Positions 41,301 to 50,977 of a stretch of 64,000 nt of DNA are shown here, piece by piece. Below the pieces are notes generated by a model. The model made no database searches. It saw nothing but the letters and a program-made list of their open reading frames with translations, and was not told the DNA's origin. A program made the position numbers and the translations under genes. The stretch comes from Microplitis mediator (taxonomy: Eukaryota; Arthropoda; Insecta; Hymenoptera; Braconidae), in assembly GCF_029852145.1 (NCBI RefSeq), contig NC_079970.1:17013831-17077830 (forward strand), given 5' to 3'. Every line of letters begins with the position of its first letter. Within the stretch, counting starts at the first letter, position 1.

Positions 41301-44300
41301 GTACCAATAAGAAGTATGTCACTGCGTGAAAGAAGACATGCCGAAAATTCAGCTATGCCACGAAGCCAAAGTGGTAGATGTGAAGTGCAAATTATGGGAC
41401 AAATTAATACCGGACATCAACAACATCCAAGTGCTTATACACTTCATCAAACTGGTAGGCACACGCCCTCGCTTACACCCAGTCCATGTGGTAGACATCA
41501 ACCACCGGCAAGTCCTTGTTGGGATACTAGTTCTCAAGAGAGTGGATCTAGTATTCATTATTATAATCCTCAGGTAAATTTTTCATTCACTTAATTTAAT
41601 TAATATCTATATTGATTAATTTACCACCAATTTAATTTTTTTAAAAATAATTTTATCAAGTAGCAAAAAAATTTCTAATCATTTATAAATTAAATTTAAA
41701 CGATTTAGAGTCTAGATTAAAGTTTACGATTTAAATATTTTATTAATTTAATTAATTACTTGAGTATTAATTTCATTGAATTATTAAATTAAAGGAAACT
41801 TTGTGTGGTCTTCGACAAGAAACTCCACCACGAGATCATCACAGAACACCGTGTACATCACCATCAACTCCTCATAATCTACAAACTCCACTGACTCATA
41901 GTTGGGGTAATAGTTCACAATTAAGTTCAGGTGGACGTAGTCGTAGTTCTGGTAAAAAGGTACCGCCTGAAGTACCCAAGAGAACATCATCGATAAGCTC
42001 AAGATCTATGGAACAGCGTCACAATGGTTTAAGTAAGAGCGTTGAAAATGGTAGCTTGAGTTCAGTACAAAGTTCAGGAAGCGACTCTACTAACTGCGAA
42101 AGCTCTGAAGGTGATGCTCAACGTGGATCGCCCATTTGGAAGCACAAAGGAATCGTAAGTTTTTTTTATTTTACTATTAAATTAATTAATTACGATAGCA
42201 CTTTTTAATTTTTTATTTTAAAATAAAATAATTTAAATTTATTCGTTAGCTAAATATTTTATTTATTTATTTTTATTCAGTCAAGTTCACCAGAGCATCA
42301 AGATTGTGGACATACTACGGAGAATAACAGTCTGATTAATAATACTAAAGATTTAAGTCACTCGCATGCCAGCTCGGGTTATCAATTACCTATGATAGAT
42401 CACGCAGAAACAATACCTCAAGCTAGTTACAAAGTATCGGAAACTGTCAGGAAACGACAGTATCGTGTTGGATTAAACTTGTTCAATAAAAAACCTGAAC
42501 GTGGCATTACTTATTTAATAAGACGTGGGTTCTTAGAAAATAGTCCTCAAGGAGTTGCTAGATTTTTGATCAGTAGAAAAGGATTGTCTAAACAAATGAT
42601 TGGAGAATATTTGGGCAATTTGCAAAATACATTTAATATGGCTGTTCTAGAGTAAGTATTTTTTTTACTACACATATTTTTTAATAACGCGGTTGTTTTC
42701 GGGCAATAATATTTTATTCACCATTGAAAAAGTTTTACAATAAAAGGTTACAAGACTCTTGATTTCTATCCTTGTAAATTCAGATAAAAATTTAAAAAGT
42801 TATAAAGTCACTTTGAGTTTCATAACTTTTGTCATTCAAGTAATAGCAACTTTTTAAGTTTTTTTTATCTTCTATTTTTTATTTTTTGAAAATTTAATCA
42901 TACAATTTCTTAAGATAATTGTCAACGAAAAAAATTTTATGAATATATGTCTGTAATTTTTGAATGAAAAAAATTTCTTAAAAAAAAAAAAATCAATTAA
43001 AGTAAAAGCTCCAATTATTGACACTAAAGAAGTTTGAGTAACTGTATAATCACGACTGATCTTGTTACTCTTGACTAGATACCAACTCTCTTTTTTTATT
43101 TTTTTGGACTAATGAGTCCGTTGATAATTTTTACTAGTATTTTATCTAATAGATGTTTAGTAAAATTGTTAAGTATCAAATACTGTTATTTGTGTGCTTA
43201 TATTATAAAACATCAATATACATTAAGTGACGTAATAATCTAGTGCACATTTTTTATTTTTACATAAAAGGCAGATTATTTTCCATAGAAAAAAAAAGAA
43301 GATACCTTGGCTCAAGAATATTTTTTTCTTTGACCAATAAAACTTTGGCTTTTGTTCTGGATTACAACAAATATTCTTGGGCTTAGAAAATAATTCTTAA
43401 GTGAAGGTTTTCTTTTTTCTGTGTACACTAGTGTCAGATTACGCTAAAATTTTAACACTATCCGAAAGAGCCAATTTTCTATGCTGGATATTCCTTAACT
43501 TACTCCACCTTCCATCTAAAAACATTCAATTAAAGATAATATATTTGAAATTTATTGTTTTTTAATAAAACAATGTGCGTTGTTAAAAATCGGGATGTCA
43601 ATTCAAAGTAAATACGGATTTTATTTCAATCGAAATTCACTCCGTCACTCGAAGTTTCGGATTTGAAAAAAAAATCACTTCGCATATGAAGTAAATAGTG
43701 AGTTTTTTTTTTAGAGGAGTGAATTCGGGGTGAATATCGATTTTATTTCAATCCGTATCCACTTCGATCTGGAGTTTTAATGTTAAAATAAATTCCCCTC
43801 CGAAATAAATTTCACTCCAAGATTCACTCCGGATTTAATCCGTGTTCCTTTAATCCGTGTAATTACAGAGTTTTTAAACTCTAATTGCACTTACTTTCTT
43901 CGATAACTCACATGGAAGACTACTCCAACACTACCCAAGTACATCCTCGACTCCTTCATAACGGCTTGAAAAATTATTTTCGTTAATATTTTTAGTATTA
44001 GATTATATTAATTAGAAAATGAGACCAGTTGCAATTATAAACAATTATTGAAGTTTTTTAGAAATTATAATTTATTAATTATATTTAATATCAATAATAA
44101 TTGAATTTTTCGAATGCATTTTTTTATTTGAAGCTTCTACTTATTTTTAAAATTGATAGATAAAATTCTTTAATACATATAGAGCATTTTATATGATTAC
44201 AAATATACGAATTACTGACATGTCTCCCAATCTTTATAAAAGTCTCAGTCTTTATGCTATTTTCAAAGATATTGCGAAATTTAATTTATTTTTTTGGTGC

Positions 44301-46574
44301 AATCTTTTATATTAGAAATTAGAAATGTGTTTTCTCGAATTCTATATATTCTGAAGAATGTATAAAAATATCAATGACATTTAAAGATGTTGAAAGGAGC
44401 TGAGTAACTAATAAAATAAAATAAAGTTTGATTAATTAGTAAGCTATCAATAACTGGAGTTTTTACTTTATGTCAAATATTTTCTTGACATTTAACTAAG
44501 TGGCAAAAGTTATAGAATCTAATGCAACTTTTCAAGAATATAGAAAATTTAATGCAGTAAATATAAAAAAATTTTTGCATGAAATTAACATACGTCAATA
44601 TTTCATTATAAAAAAAAAATGATTAAAAGTTATTATAAAATCGACTATTTATTTAAATAATATTACGCATTCATTTGATTTAAATTAACCTTTAACTATC
44701 CGGTTATTTAAATAAATAATTAATAATTCATTGAAAAAATTATAAAAAAAAAAAATAGCAAATTAATTACAAATTAAAATGCACGTATAATGTTGTAACA
44801 TATAAGAAATAAAAGTATGAACAATGTAATTAAAAATGAATGAAACTAAAATAATGTTGTAATTTTTTGTTCAGGTGTTTTGCTCATGAGTTAGACCTCG
44901 CTGGAATGCAAGTGGATGTGGCTTTGAGAAAATTCCAGGCATACTTCCGTATGCCGGGTGAGGCCCAAAAAATAGAAAGATTGATGGAAGTATTTAGTAC
45001 ACGTTACTGCCAGTGTAATCCAGATGTTATATCAAGACTAAGATCACCTGACACTGTCTTTGTATTGGCATTCGCAATAATAATGCTCAATACAGACTTA
45101 CACACACCAAATTTAAAACCCGAACGCAGAATGAGATTGGACGATTTTGTTAAAAATCTTCGTGGTATTGATGACTGCGGCGATATTGATAAAGATATTT
45201 TAGTTGGTATATATGATCGTGTAAAAGCTAACGAATTTAAACCGGGATCAGATCACGTCACACAAGTAATGAAAGTTCAAGCAACTATTGTTGGAAAGAA
45301 ACCTAATATGGCATTACCGCATCGCAGACTTGTTTGCTACTGTAGACTCTATGAAATTCCTGATATACATAAGAAAGAACGACCGGGAGTTCATCAACGA
45401 GAAGTTTTTCTTTTCAATGACCTTCTTGTTGTTACTAAAATTCTCAGTAAAAAGAAAAGCAGCGTTACCTACACTTTTAGACAAAGTTTTCCTCTTTGCG
45501 GTATGGTCGTTACGCTTTTTGAAGTTCCACGTAAGTTTTATTTTCATTATTATTATTTTTATTTATTCTAAAAGAAATATTAGAACATTTTAATTGAGAA
45601 AAATTAAAATACTAATAATAATAATAATCATCGTCATCAAATTAAATTCCTGTTTGAAAGTACAAAAAATTGTATTTTAAATGTCTGATAGTAACTTCAA
45701 TGTTGAGAAATTGTATTGTTATGCAGACAATATTTTTGATGAAATTTTTTTTTTTTTTATATATATATAATTTATATTAGTAATACATTTTTATTGCCTG
45801 CGAAGCGGGCGGGATCTGCTAGTAAATAATAAATTGAATATTAAAATTTAAAATTAACGTATTAAATTTTAATATTTTACAGATTATCCATACGGTATAA
45901 GATTATCACAGCGTGTTGATGGTAAAGTACTAGTCACATTTAATGCAAGAAATGAACACGACCGTTGTAAATTTGCTGAAGATCTACGAGAATCAATAAG
46001 CGAAATGGATGAAATGGAAACACTGAGAATTGAAACAGAATTAGAACGACAAAAAAGTAGTCGCGGTGCTCGTGGTAGTTCAGAAAATCGTGATTCTGGT
46101 GTTGCTGACGTTGAAGTTTGTCCCTATCCAGGACCGTGCTCTGAAAGACAAGAAGCTGCGGATTTAGATCCTCAATTAAAAAGATCAGCACTCAGCAATT
46201 CATTGCTTGATATTCACGAACAATGTAATTTTAATTATAATTTATAATTGCAATAAATATTTATTTATTTATATTATATTATATATAAATTATAATTTTT
46301 AGTTGCCGGTGAAAAACCTCAAAGGCGCGGTAGTGTTGGCTCACTTGACAGCGGCATGTCAATATCATTTCAGTCAACATCAGCGAGTTCAATGAGCCAA
46401 GGCGTTAAACATTCAGGACAAATTCATCCTGTACATCCAGGAGCAACAATTCCAGGGGGTGGTAAAGGACTTTCACAACAACCCTCTTTTTTAGGCGGAT
46501 TATTTCATAAACGCGAACGTAAATTATCACAATGTGACGATAATGGCCCTTATAGTCGTACCACTGAAGTTTAA
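20103..46574 (+). CDS. siz: IQ motif and Sec7 domain Arf guanine-nucleotide exchange factor (IQSEC / schizo family)
   Basis: Activates Arf GTPases, by family knowledge at membranes and synapses. Exons: 20103-20353 (candidate), 39749-40090, 41009-41573, 41795-42154, 42281-42651, 44875-45530, 45883-46224, 46303-46574. All introns are GT-AG and phases agree, giving 3,159 bases or 1,052 residues. Order of parts: Gly/Gln/Tyr/Ser-rich N-terminus; a coiled segment YELSQDLLDKQIEMLERKYG then the IQ motif AALTIQRAFRRYTLLKKF at about residues 225-250; a Ser/Pro/His-rich linker; Sec7 at about 560-750; PH at about 770-890; a Ser-rich tail. The Sec7 catalytic glutamate is in FRMPGEAQKIERLME (residue 659), and the ALAFAIIMLNTDLH-like core reads LAFAIIMLNTDLHTP. 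The protein ends in TTEV, a class I PDZ-binding tail like that of vertebrate IQSECs. Exons 2-8 are secure; the first exon is inferred. Drosophila name used for the symbol. Confidence 0.92.
20485..20687. mobile_element. 203-bp MITE just downstream of the candidate IQSEC first exon
   Basis: The left arm GAGTGTGAATGTAGCAGACA, followed by TCAGATAAATT, is matched inversely by AATTTGTCTGATGTCTGCTA and TATCCACACTC on the right. The arms are about 55 bp and the interior is AT-rich and non-coding. It lies 132 bp past the proposed splice donor. Confidence 0.8.
21140..21330 (+). other. GC-richer segment of unknown nature
   Basis: This segment stands out in composition and holds open reading in two frames: one reading APTQFIRTKNRQFVPGGAQY onward, the other reading TGNSYQEAHNTPGIYAML before a stop. 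Possible acceptor (CTTCAG) and donor (AGAGTAAGA) signals flank it. I could not match either frame to a protein family. It may be an alternative exon or conserved non-coding sequence. Confidence 0.25.
22585..22720. promoter_or_regulatory. GC-richer promoter-like patch
   Basis: The patch contains GCGTCGTTCGCCACGGCAGC and GCCGCGAGAGTCTCG, unusual in the surrounding AT-rich DNA. There is no supported ORF. It could be an alternative promoter or enhancer of the surrounding IQSEC gene; this is inference from composition only. Confidence 0.3.
25640..25920. mobile_element. MITE with CAGTRG...GGCGCGAAAATATAAA ends
   Basis: The left end CAGTAGTAATGGCGCGAAAA and the right end TATATTTTCGCGCCACTG are inverted, with longer arm similarity inside. 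The CAGTGGCG-like terminus recalls hAT elements, but I see no clean 8-bp target duplication. Non-coding. Confidence 0.65.
30506..30905. mobile_element. 400-bp hAT-like MITE with 8-bp target duplication
   Basis: The element begins TAGTGATGTAA and ends TTGCATCACTA, inverted ends typical of hAT superfamily transposons. The flanks are GTTCAAAT at 30,498-30,505 and GTTAAAAT at 30,906-30,913, matching at seven of eight positions, the length expected for hAT. The interior has GATTGACCAGCGG / GATTGACCAACGG-type blocks and no ORF. Confidence 0.85.
33001..33570. repeat. Degenerate tandem repeat with AGGTGTGCA hairpins
   Basis: Units start near 33,004, 33,316 and 33,545. The first two carry GCGCTTGNGGTGTGCAAT followed about 25 bases later by its inverse, TGCACACCTCAGT. 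Between them the units share AATTATTTTAATACAGTA and TAATTNAAATTTTATTGT. The third unit keeps only the AGGTGTGCAAT start. The same GGTGTGCA word also appears near 17,311 and 36,010. Confidence 0.7.
33775..34060. promoter_or_regulatory. GC-richer patch with CAG-repeat core
   Basis: The patch includes AGCGACGAGCCTCGGAAGCG, GGTGCACCTCGGGGAAGACT and CAGCAGCAGCAACAGACGTC. It has no long ORF. Its composition is like that of the other patches proposed as insect promoter or 5' exon regions. Function is inferred only. Confidence 0.3.
35216..35343. mobile_element. Short foldback MITE (CCAAGTGACAC ends)
   Basis: The left arm GTCCAAGTGACACAAAAAAA with TTGCTGACTTTTGTTAA is mirrored by TTAACAAAAAGTCAACAA and GGTGCCACTTAGGC on the right. 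The element is about 128 bp, non-coding and highly palindromic. Confidence 0.75.
37700..37870. promoter_or_regulatory. GC-richer promoter-like patch upstream of IQSEC exon 2
   Basis: The patch contains CTCGGATCGTCGGATCCGTC and GACGCACCGACGCCGGTTTC in an AT-rich setting. It lies 1.9 kb upstream of the first secure IQSEC coding exon on the plus strand. It could be an internal promoter for a shorter IQSEC isoform. No transcript data are available. Confidence 0.4.
38877..38925 (+). repeat. Dispersed repeat (double GTCCAGAA block), copy 2
   Basis: The sequence AAGTGTCCAGAACAGGAACT followed by TCAAGTGTGTCCAGAAACGG is the inverse of the copy at 15,155-15,200. The class is unknown. Confidence 0.5.
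40253..40520. mobile_element. Largest copy of the ACTGTAAAAAATT MITE family, in an IQSEC intron
   Basis: It starts ACTGTAAAAAATTGGGAGTA and ends CACTCCGCAAATTTTTTACA + GT, near-perfect inverted termini. The interior alternates CGGAGT, ATTTCAATCCG and CAGAGTTTTAA blocks. It lies in the intron between exons 2 and 3 of IQSEC. Other copies: 2.0, 12.9 and 43.6 kb. Confidence 0.85.
43286..43423. mobile_element. CAGAAAAA-type MITE, copy 4, in an IQSEC intron
   Basis: TAGAAAAAAAAAGAAGATAC with CTTGGCTCAAGAA at the left is mirrored by TTCTTAAGTGAAGGTTTTC and TTTTTTCTG at the right. A related interior is present (TTTGGCTTTTGTTCTGGATT). It is shorter and more decayed than the copies near 16-18 kb. Confidence 0.55.
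43580..43868. mobile_element. ACTGTAAAAA-family MITE, decayed copy in an IQSEC intron
   Basis: The interior TACGGATTTTATTTCAATCG and TTTAATGTTAAAATAAATTC blocks match the copy at 40.3 kb, as do CACTCCGGATTTAATCCGTG and the closing ATTACAG. The termini have diverged. It is in the 2.2-kb intron between the two Sec7-coding exons. Confidence 0.65.
45795..45822 (+). mobile_element. Helitron-like 3' terminus in an IQSEC intron
   Basis: A short stem GCCTGC-GAA-GCGGGC is followed by GGGATCTGCTAG and then T. Helitrons, by established knowledge, end with a small GC-rich hairpin about ten bases before CTRR and insert next to T. The 5' end (TC...) was not located, so the element length is unknown. Confidence 0.55.
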
Positions 46575-46594
46575 ATTCTGTCAATTATATAAAT

Positions 46595-46640
46595 AAATGA
46601 GTAAATATAAATATAAATATATAAATATAAATATAAATAC
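46595..46640. repeat. ATAAAT microsatellite in the IQSEC 3' untranslated region
   Basis: Several ATAAAT hexamer units are arranged in tandem just after the stop codon. Confidence 0.85.
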
Positions 46641-48617
46641 ATCGTCATCACATTTTGAGCTAGTGAATTGATAATAAAATAACAAATTATTAATTAAATT
46701 AAACACCCAACTAATTTAAAGTCTTGATATTGATTTAAACTGAGAGCTAAAGTAAATTTCCCAGTCCGACGGTTAAATTTAATCGACTACGGACCGTTTA
46801 AATATCAATTAACATCTACGGGTTCTTGGAAAACTTTTATTGAATCACGACAACTTGTTTATCATTATCATTATTATTACATTAGAGTAAAGAAAAAAAA
46901 ATAAATATTAAAAAAAAAAAAACAAATTTTAATTGGGCAGGATCCAATTTAAATAAATTTCTTTTTTCCCGCATTTTTTATTCAATAAAAGTAATTAATT
47001 TGTTTAGCTTGTGTATATTGGCCTAATAATTTGGCTTTTCGTACGTACGTTTAACAATTAAACATGTAGATAATTTATACAAACAAAAAGCGTATGCTTA
47101 TTAATAAAATTAATTTATAATGAATGTAATTAATTTTAAATTAATTAAATTTGTTTGATAATTGAGCATTTTATATTATTAAACTATTAATTTTGTAAAT
47201 AATTTGGCAATGGTTCATTGTCTCTTTTACTAAACAAAAAAATAATAATTTTAATTTCTAATGATTAGTGATTGAATAATTGAAAATGTTTCTTTGTAAA
47301 TAGAATAGCAATAGATCACGATATCATTGGGTACTGGGCCAAAATATTTTTCAGTCATTAGAACTTTTTTTTTTATTTTTATTTTGTTCATTATTAAATG
47401 CATGACAATATTTATTGAAATTTTATTGTAATTGTCTTGTATAATTTAAAAATAATCATTGTAATTACATAATTAATTTAATTTAAAACAAACAGACAAC
47501 AAGAAATTTATTATAAAATATTAATTAATGTTAGTAATTATTTGTGTGTAATGTAGGCACTGAGAATTGTCAGTTTAATTTTATTTTAATCTGATTTAAA
47601 TTTTAAATTTGATAATAATTAATTATTAATTAATTATTGCTGTGTAAATAATTAAATATTATTTTAAATTAAAATTATTAAAAAACAAATTTAATTTTAA
47701 TTAATATAGAAAAAATAATGATAATGATTTTACGAAATTGTTATTTTATTTGTGGAGATAATGAATTAACGATTGAAATTTATTTATTTTAATTTTTAAA
47801 ATTTTTATATAAATTATAATAATTATTTTAATTAATTGGGTAATTGGGTAATTAATATAAGTTAATGATTAAATATATAAATTTCAATCGTACGTCCGTG
47901 AACTCTAGTCCTTGTCAATACAGTCTAATATTTTATTACATTATTATTATTTTTTTTTCTTTATATTACAATTACAAGTCTTATGTTTATTTTATTTTTT
48001 TTTTAGTTTATTAAATCAATTAAAATGTAATTATATTGACATCTGCTGAATTGTATTCCCTGAGTGTAATAAAATGTTTATTAAACCTAATAAATTTATT
48101 TAAAAAAATAATTAATTCAAAAATTATTAGATAATTTTATAATTTACGTCAATTTTTTTTTATAAATAATATTACGTAGTAATTTATTTATTTATTTAAT
48201 TTGAATTATTTACAATTATTTCATACGAAGAAAATTATAATAAAAATTTTTAATTTCAATTAATAGAATAAATATTGCAATTAGATTTTAATCACAATTA
48301 AAAAAAAATTGATCCAAATTATTTTGAATTACAAAAAATAATTTGTTATTTAAAAATGTCATTAATTCATTAGATTACACATTAAAATAAAAAAATTTTT
48401 ACATAAAAAAAATTTGAATTAATAAATTTAATTCTGTAATAAATAAAAAATACTAAATATTTAAAAATAAATATCCATATTTCATAAATAAAATTAATAT
48501 AAAATGGATACTGTTATGCAATAGTGTGTCGAGCGCCAAATACTTTTTCGAGAAAATTACTATTAAAGTTTTTTTCATTTAAATTGTTTTAATAAGAATT
48601 TGTGTGTAGTTCTTTTT

Positions 48618-49582
48618 GGGTGTGGTGCATCCCTACAAAGAATTTCTCTACATTATAAAACCTCACAAAGTTTTTCCCTACACGAATCAAGTTTACCGAT
48701 AAATTTTAACATCGCAACAATTCTACAGAAGATTATTTTCACATCGTTCCATCTCTACATGAGAATATCTCATATTGAAAATCTCCACAGCGATCATTTT
48801 TACATAGCGCTAAGTTCAAACAGTAGAATTTTTGTTTTGACATTTTATTAATAAAGTAGGTTAATTATATAAAAGAATGAATGAATGAAAGTGAAATTAA
48901 ATTATTTAAATATTACAAAAGTGATGATTCTCCTCAACACAAATTTAGAAAATCTAGCGGTTGCTGCTTTTAAACTGGTGGTCTCGTCTTAACTTTTCGT
49001 ATCAATTTCGATAACTTTTTTCTGTACTTAAACTTGATTTCCACTTTGGTTTATATACAGCAACAAGTGCTGTATTTTCACTCATTTTAAATAATTTTTT
49101 AACAGTACCACAGATGTCTCATTCGACAATTAATATTTTGTTAAAAATAAAAATATAAAGACAACAAAGAATATTAATTAAATAATAATTGATACAGAAA
49201 GTTAACACAAGACCACCAGTTTGAAAGCAGCAACCGCTAGATTTTCTAAATTTGTGTTGAGGTGAATCATCACTTTTGTAATATTTAAATAATTTAATTT
49301 CACTTTCATTCATTCATTCATTCTTTTATATAATTAACTTACTTTATTAATAAAATTTCAAAACAAAAATTCTACTGTTTGAACTTAGCGTTATTTAAAA
49401 ATGATCGCTGTAGAGATTTTCAATATGAGAGATATTCTCATGTAGAGATGGATCGATGTGAAAATAATCTTCTGTAGAGTTGTTGCGATGTAAAAATTTA
49501 TTTGTAAACTTGATTCGTGTAGGGAAAAACTTTGTGAGGTTTTATAATGTAGAGAAATTCTCTGCAGAGATGCACCACACCC
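48618..49582. mobile_element. 965-bp Mutator-like foldback element with 9-bp target duplication
   Basis: Long inverted arms of about 390 bp (48,618-49,007 and 49,187-49,582) begin GGGTGTGGTGCATC and end GATGCACCACACCC. The element is flanked on both sides by the identical 9-mer GTTCTTTTT (48,609-48,617 and 49,583-49,591). A 9-bp duplication with long TIRs starting GG is characteristic of Mutator-like elements. The arms contain repeated blocks such as CTACA...TTCTC, and the ~180-bp centre has no ORF. The perfect duplication suggests a fairly recent insertion. Confidence 0.9.
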
Positions 49583-50008
49583 GTTCTTTTTCTAATACTT
49601 AATAAAATTCTGTAGTTATTGTAGATATTCATAAATTATTTTTGAAAATCCACTAAATTTCACTAAAAATCATCAAAATATAAAAAATTATTTTTGCGAA
49701 GTTCTGTAAGTCCGATAATTTCTGCAAAAATGCATCAGTCTTTTTACACATAATTGCAAATTAATTTATGAATGATTCATATCTATAAAATAATTTCAGG
49801 TTTATGATTCAAAAATAAAAACAGAGTAATATCACCAATCAAGGATTCCTTGCATTATTCAGCACTTGACACATGAAGGCAATATTTCCTTTCCTTGATT
49901 GAATGGTACGAAACAATGTTTTAGGTACATTATACATCTTTGCAAAATAAAAGTTCTCCAATGAAAAATTGTAAAAATAATTTTACGCTTATACGTTGGA
50001 TCAATAGT

Positions 50009-50114
50009 ATATTGTGTGACAAGGGATGAAACAGTCTGATTTCAGACCAGAGTGAAGTTGGCTGACATCACCCGCAGTCTGAAATCGTGTTTCATCCTGA
50101 GTTACACACTATAT
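50009..50114. mobile_element. MITE-like repeat, copy 2 (ATATTGTGTGACAAGGGATG family)
   Basis: The ends ATATTGTGTGACAAGGGATG and CATCCTGAGTTACACACTAT are inverted, and the core GGCTGACATCACCCG matches the copy at 5.65 kb. Inner arms AAACAGTCTGATTTCAGAC and GCAGTCTGAAATCGTGTTT also pair. Confidence 0.75.
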
Positions 50115-50393
50115 TTTTTATGATTACTTGCATTGTAACTTAAAGTTTAATTATTAGTAGCCAGTCAGAAATAAGTTAATTTAAAACCAATGGTGTAATC
50201 TATTATTAGCGTAAGCGTAAACTGTGATTTGCAATTAATAATTAAGCAAAAACTACAAACGCTATTTATTATTCACCTTAATTTTTATAAAACTTAATTA
50301 CAAAGTCAAAACTGTCATTTATTATGTAGAAAAAATTAATGCTTTGCAATTACACTTAAATAAATGACAAGTATCAGAGTTAAAATGACAAAA

Positions 50394-50474
50394 GCCTTCA
50401 GTCAGCGGGCAGAAACTTTATTTGTTTGTTCCCAAAAGACAAAACAACTTTGTTTTTGCCCGCTGACTGAAGGC
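50394..50474. repeat. Near-perfect 81-bp hairpin
   Basis: GCCTTCAGTCAGCGGGC at the left pairs exactly with GCCCGCTGACTGAAGGC at the right, and the stem continues through AGAAA...TTTGTTTT. It may be a minimal foldback transposon or a structured RNA template; no target duplication was identified. Confidence 0.8.
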
Positions 50475-50654
50475 ATTCACAATTTGCGCGTTTTCTAATA
50501 TTCATTCGTGACATTGGATTGAAATTAACTTGTTTCGGTTGGCTGTAAAGACACTGAAACTTTAAGTTTCGATGCCGGTTATCATGAAAAAACTTTTTTT
50601 ATGTCCTTTATCTCAAAAATTATTATTATTAATTATAGTATTTTTAACAATATA

Positions 50655-50977
50655 CCCTAGCAGATCCGAATTATGGTAAATTCCCATAATTTACGGCATT
50701 CAGAAGAATGACCGTAAATACGGTAATTTACGGTCAAATACTGTATGTTAAGGTAAAATTTCGACAATTCACCGTAAAATTTGCGGCAATACTGCGGTGT
50801 TTTACGGTGAAAGTGCAATAGTTCACCGCAAATTTACGGTATTCATACGAATTACCATAAATTACCGTAAACTCTGGCATTTCGCCGTAAAATACCGTTC
50901 TTTACGGCAAATTTGCAGAAAATTACGGTATTTTGCGATAAAATACGGTAATTTACCGTAATTCGGATCCACTAGGG
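50655..50977. mobile_element. Palindromic element made of ACGGTAAATTACCG-type blocks
   Basis: The element is bounded by CCCTAGCAGATCCGAATTA and TAATTCGGATCCACTAGGG, with TA on each side as a likely target duplication. The interior is a series of direct and inverted ACGGTAAA / TTTACGGT / TTACCGTA blocks about 15-25 bp apart. No ORF. A TA duplication would fit the Tc1/mariner superfamily, but the family is not identified. Confidence 0.8.
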
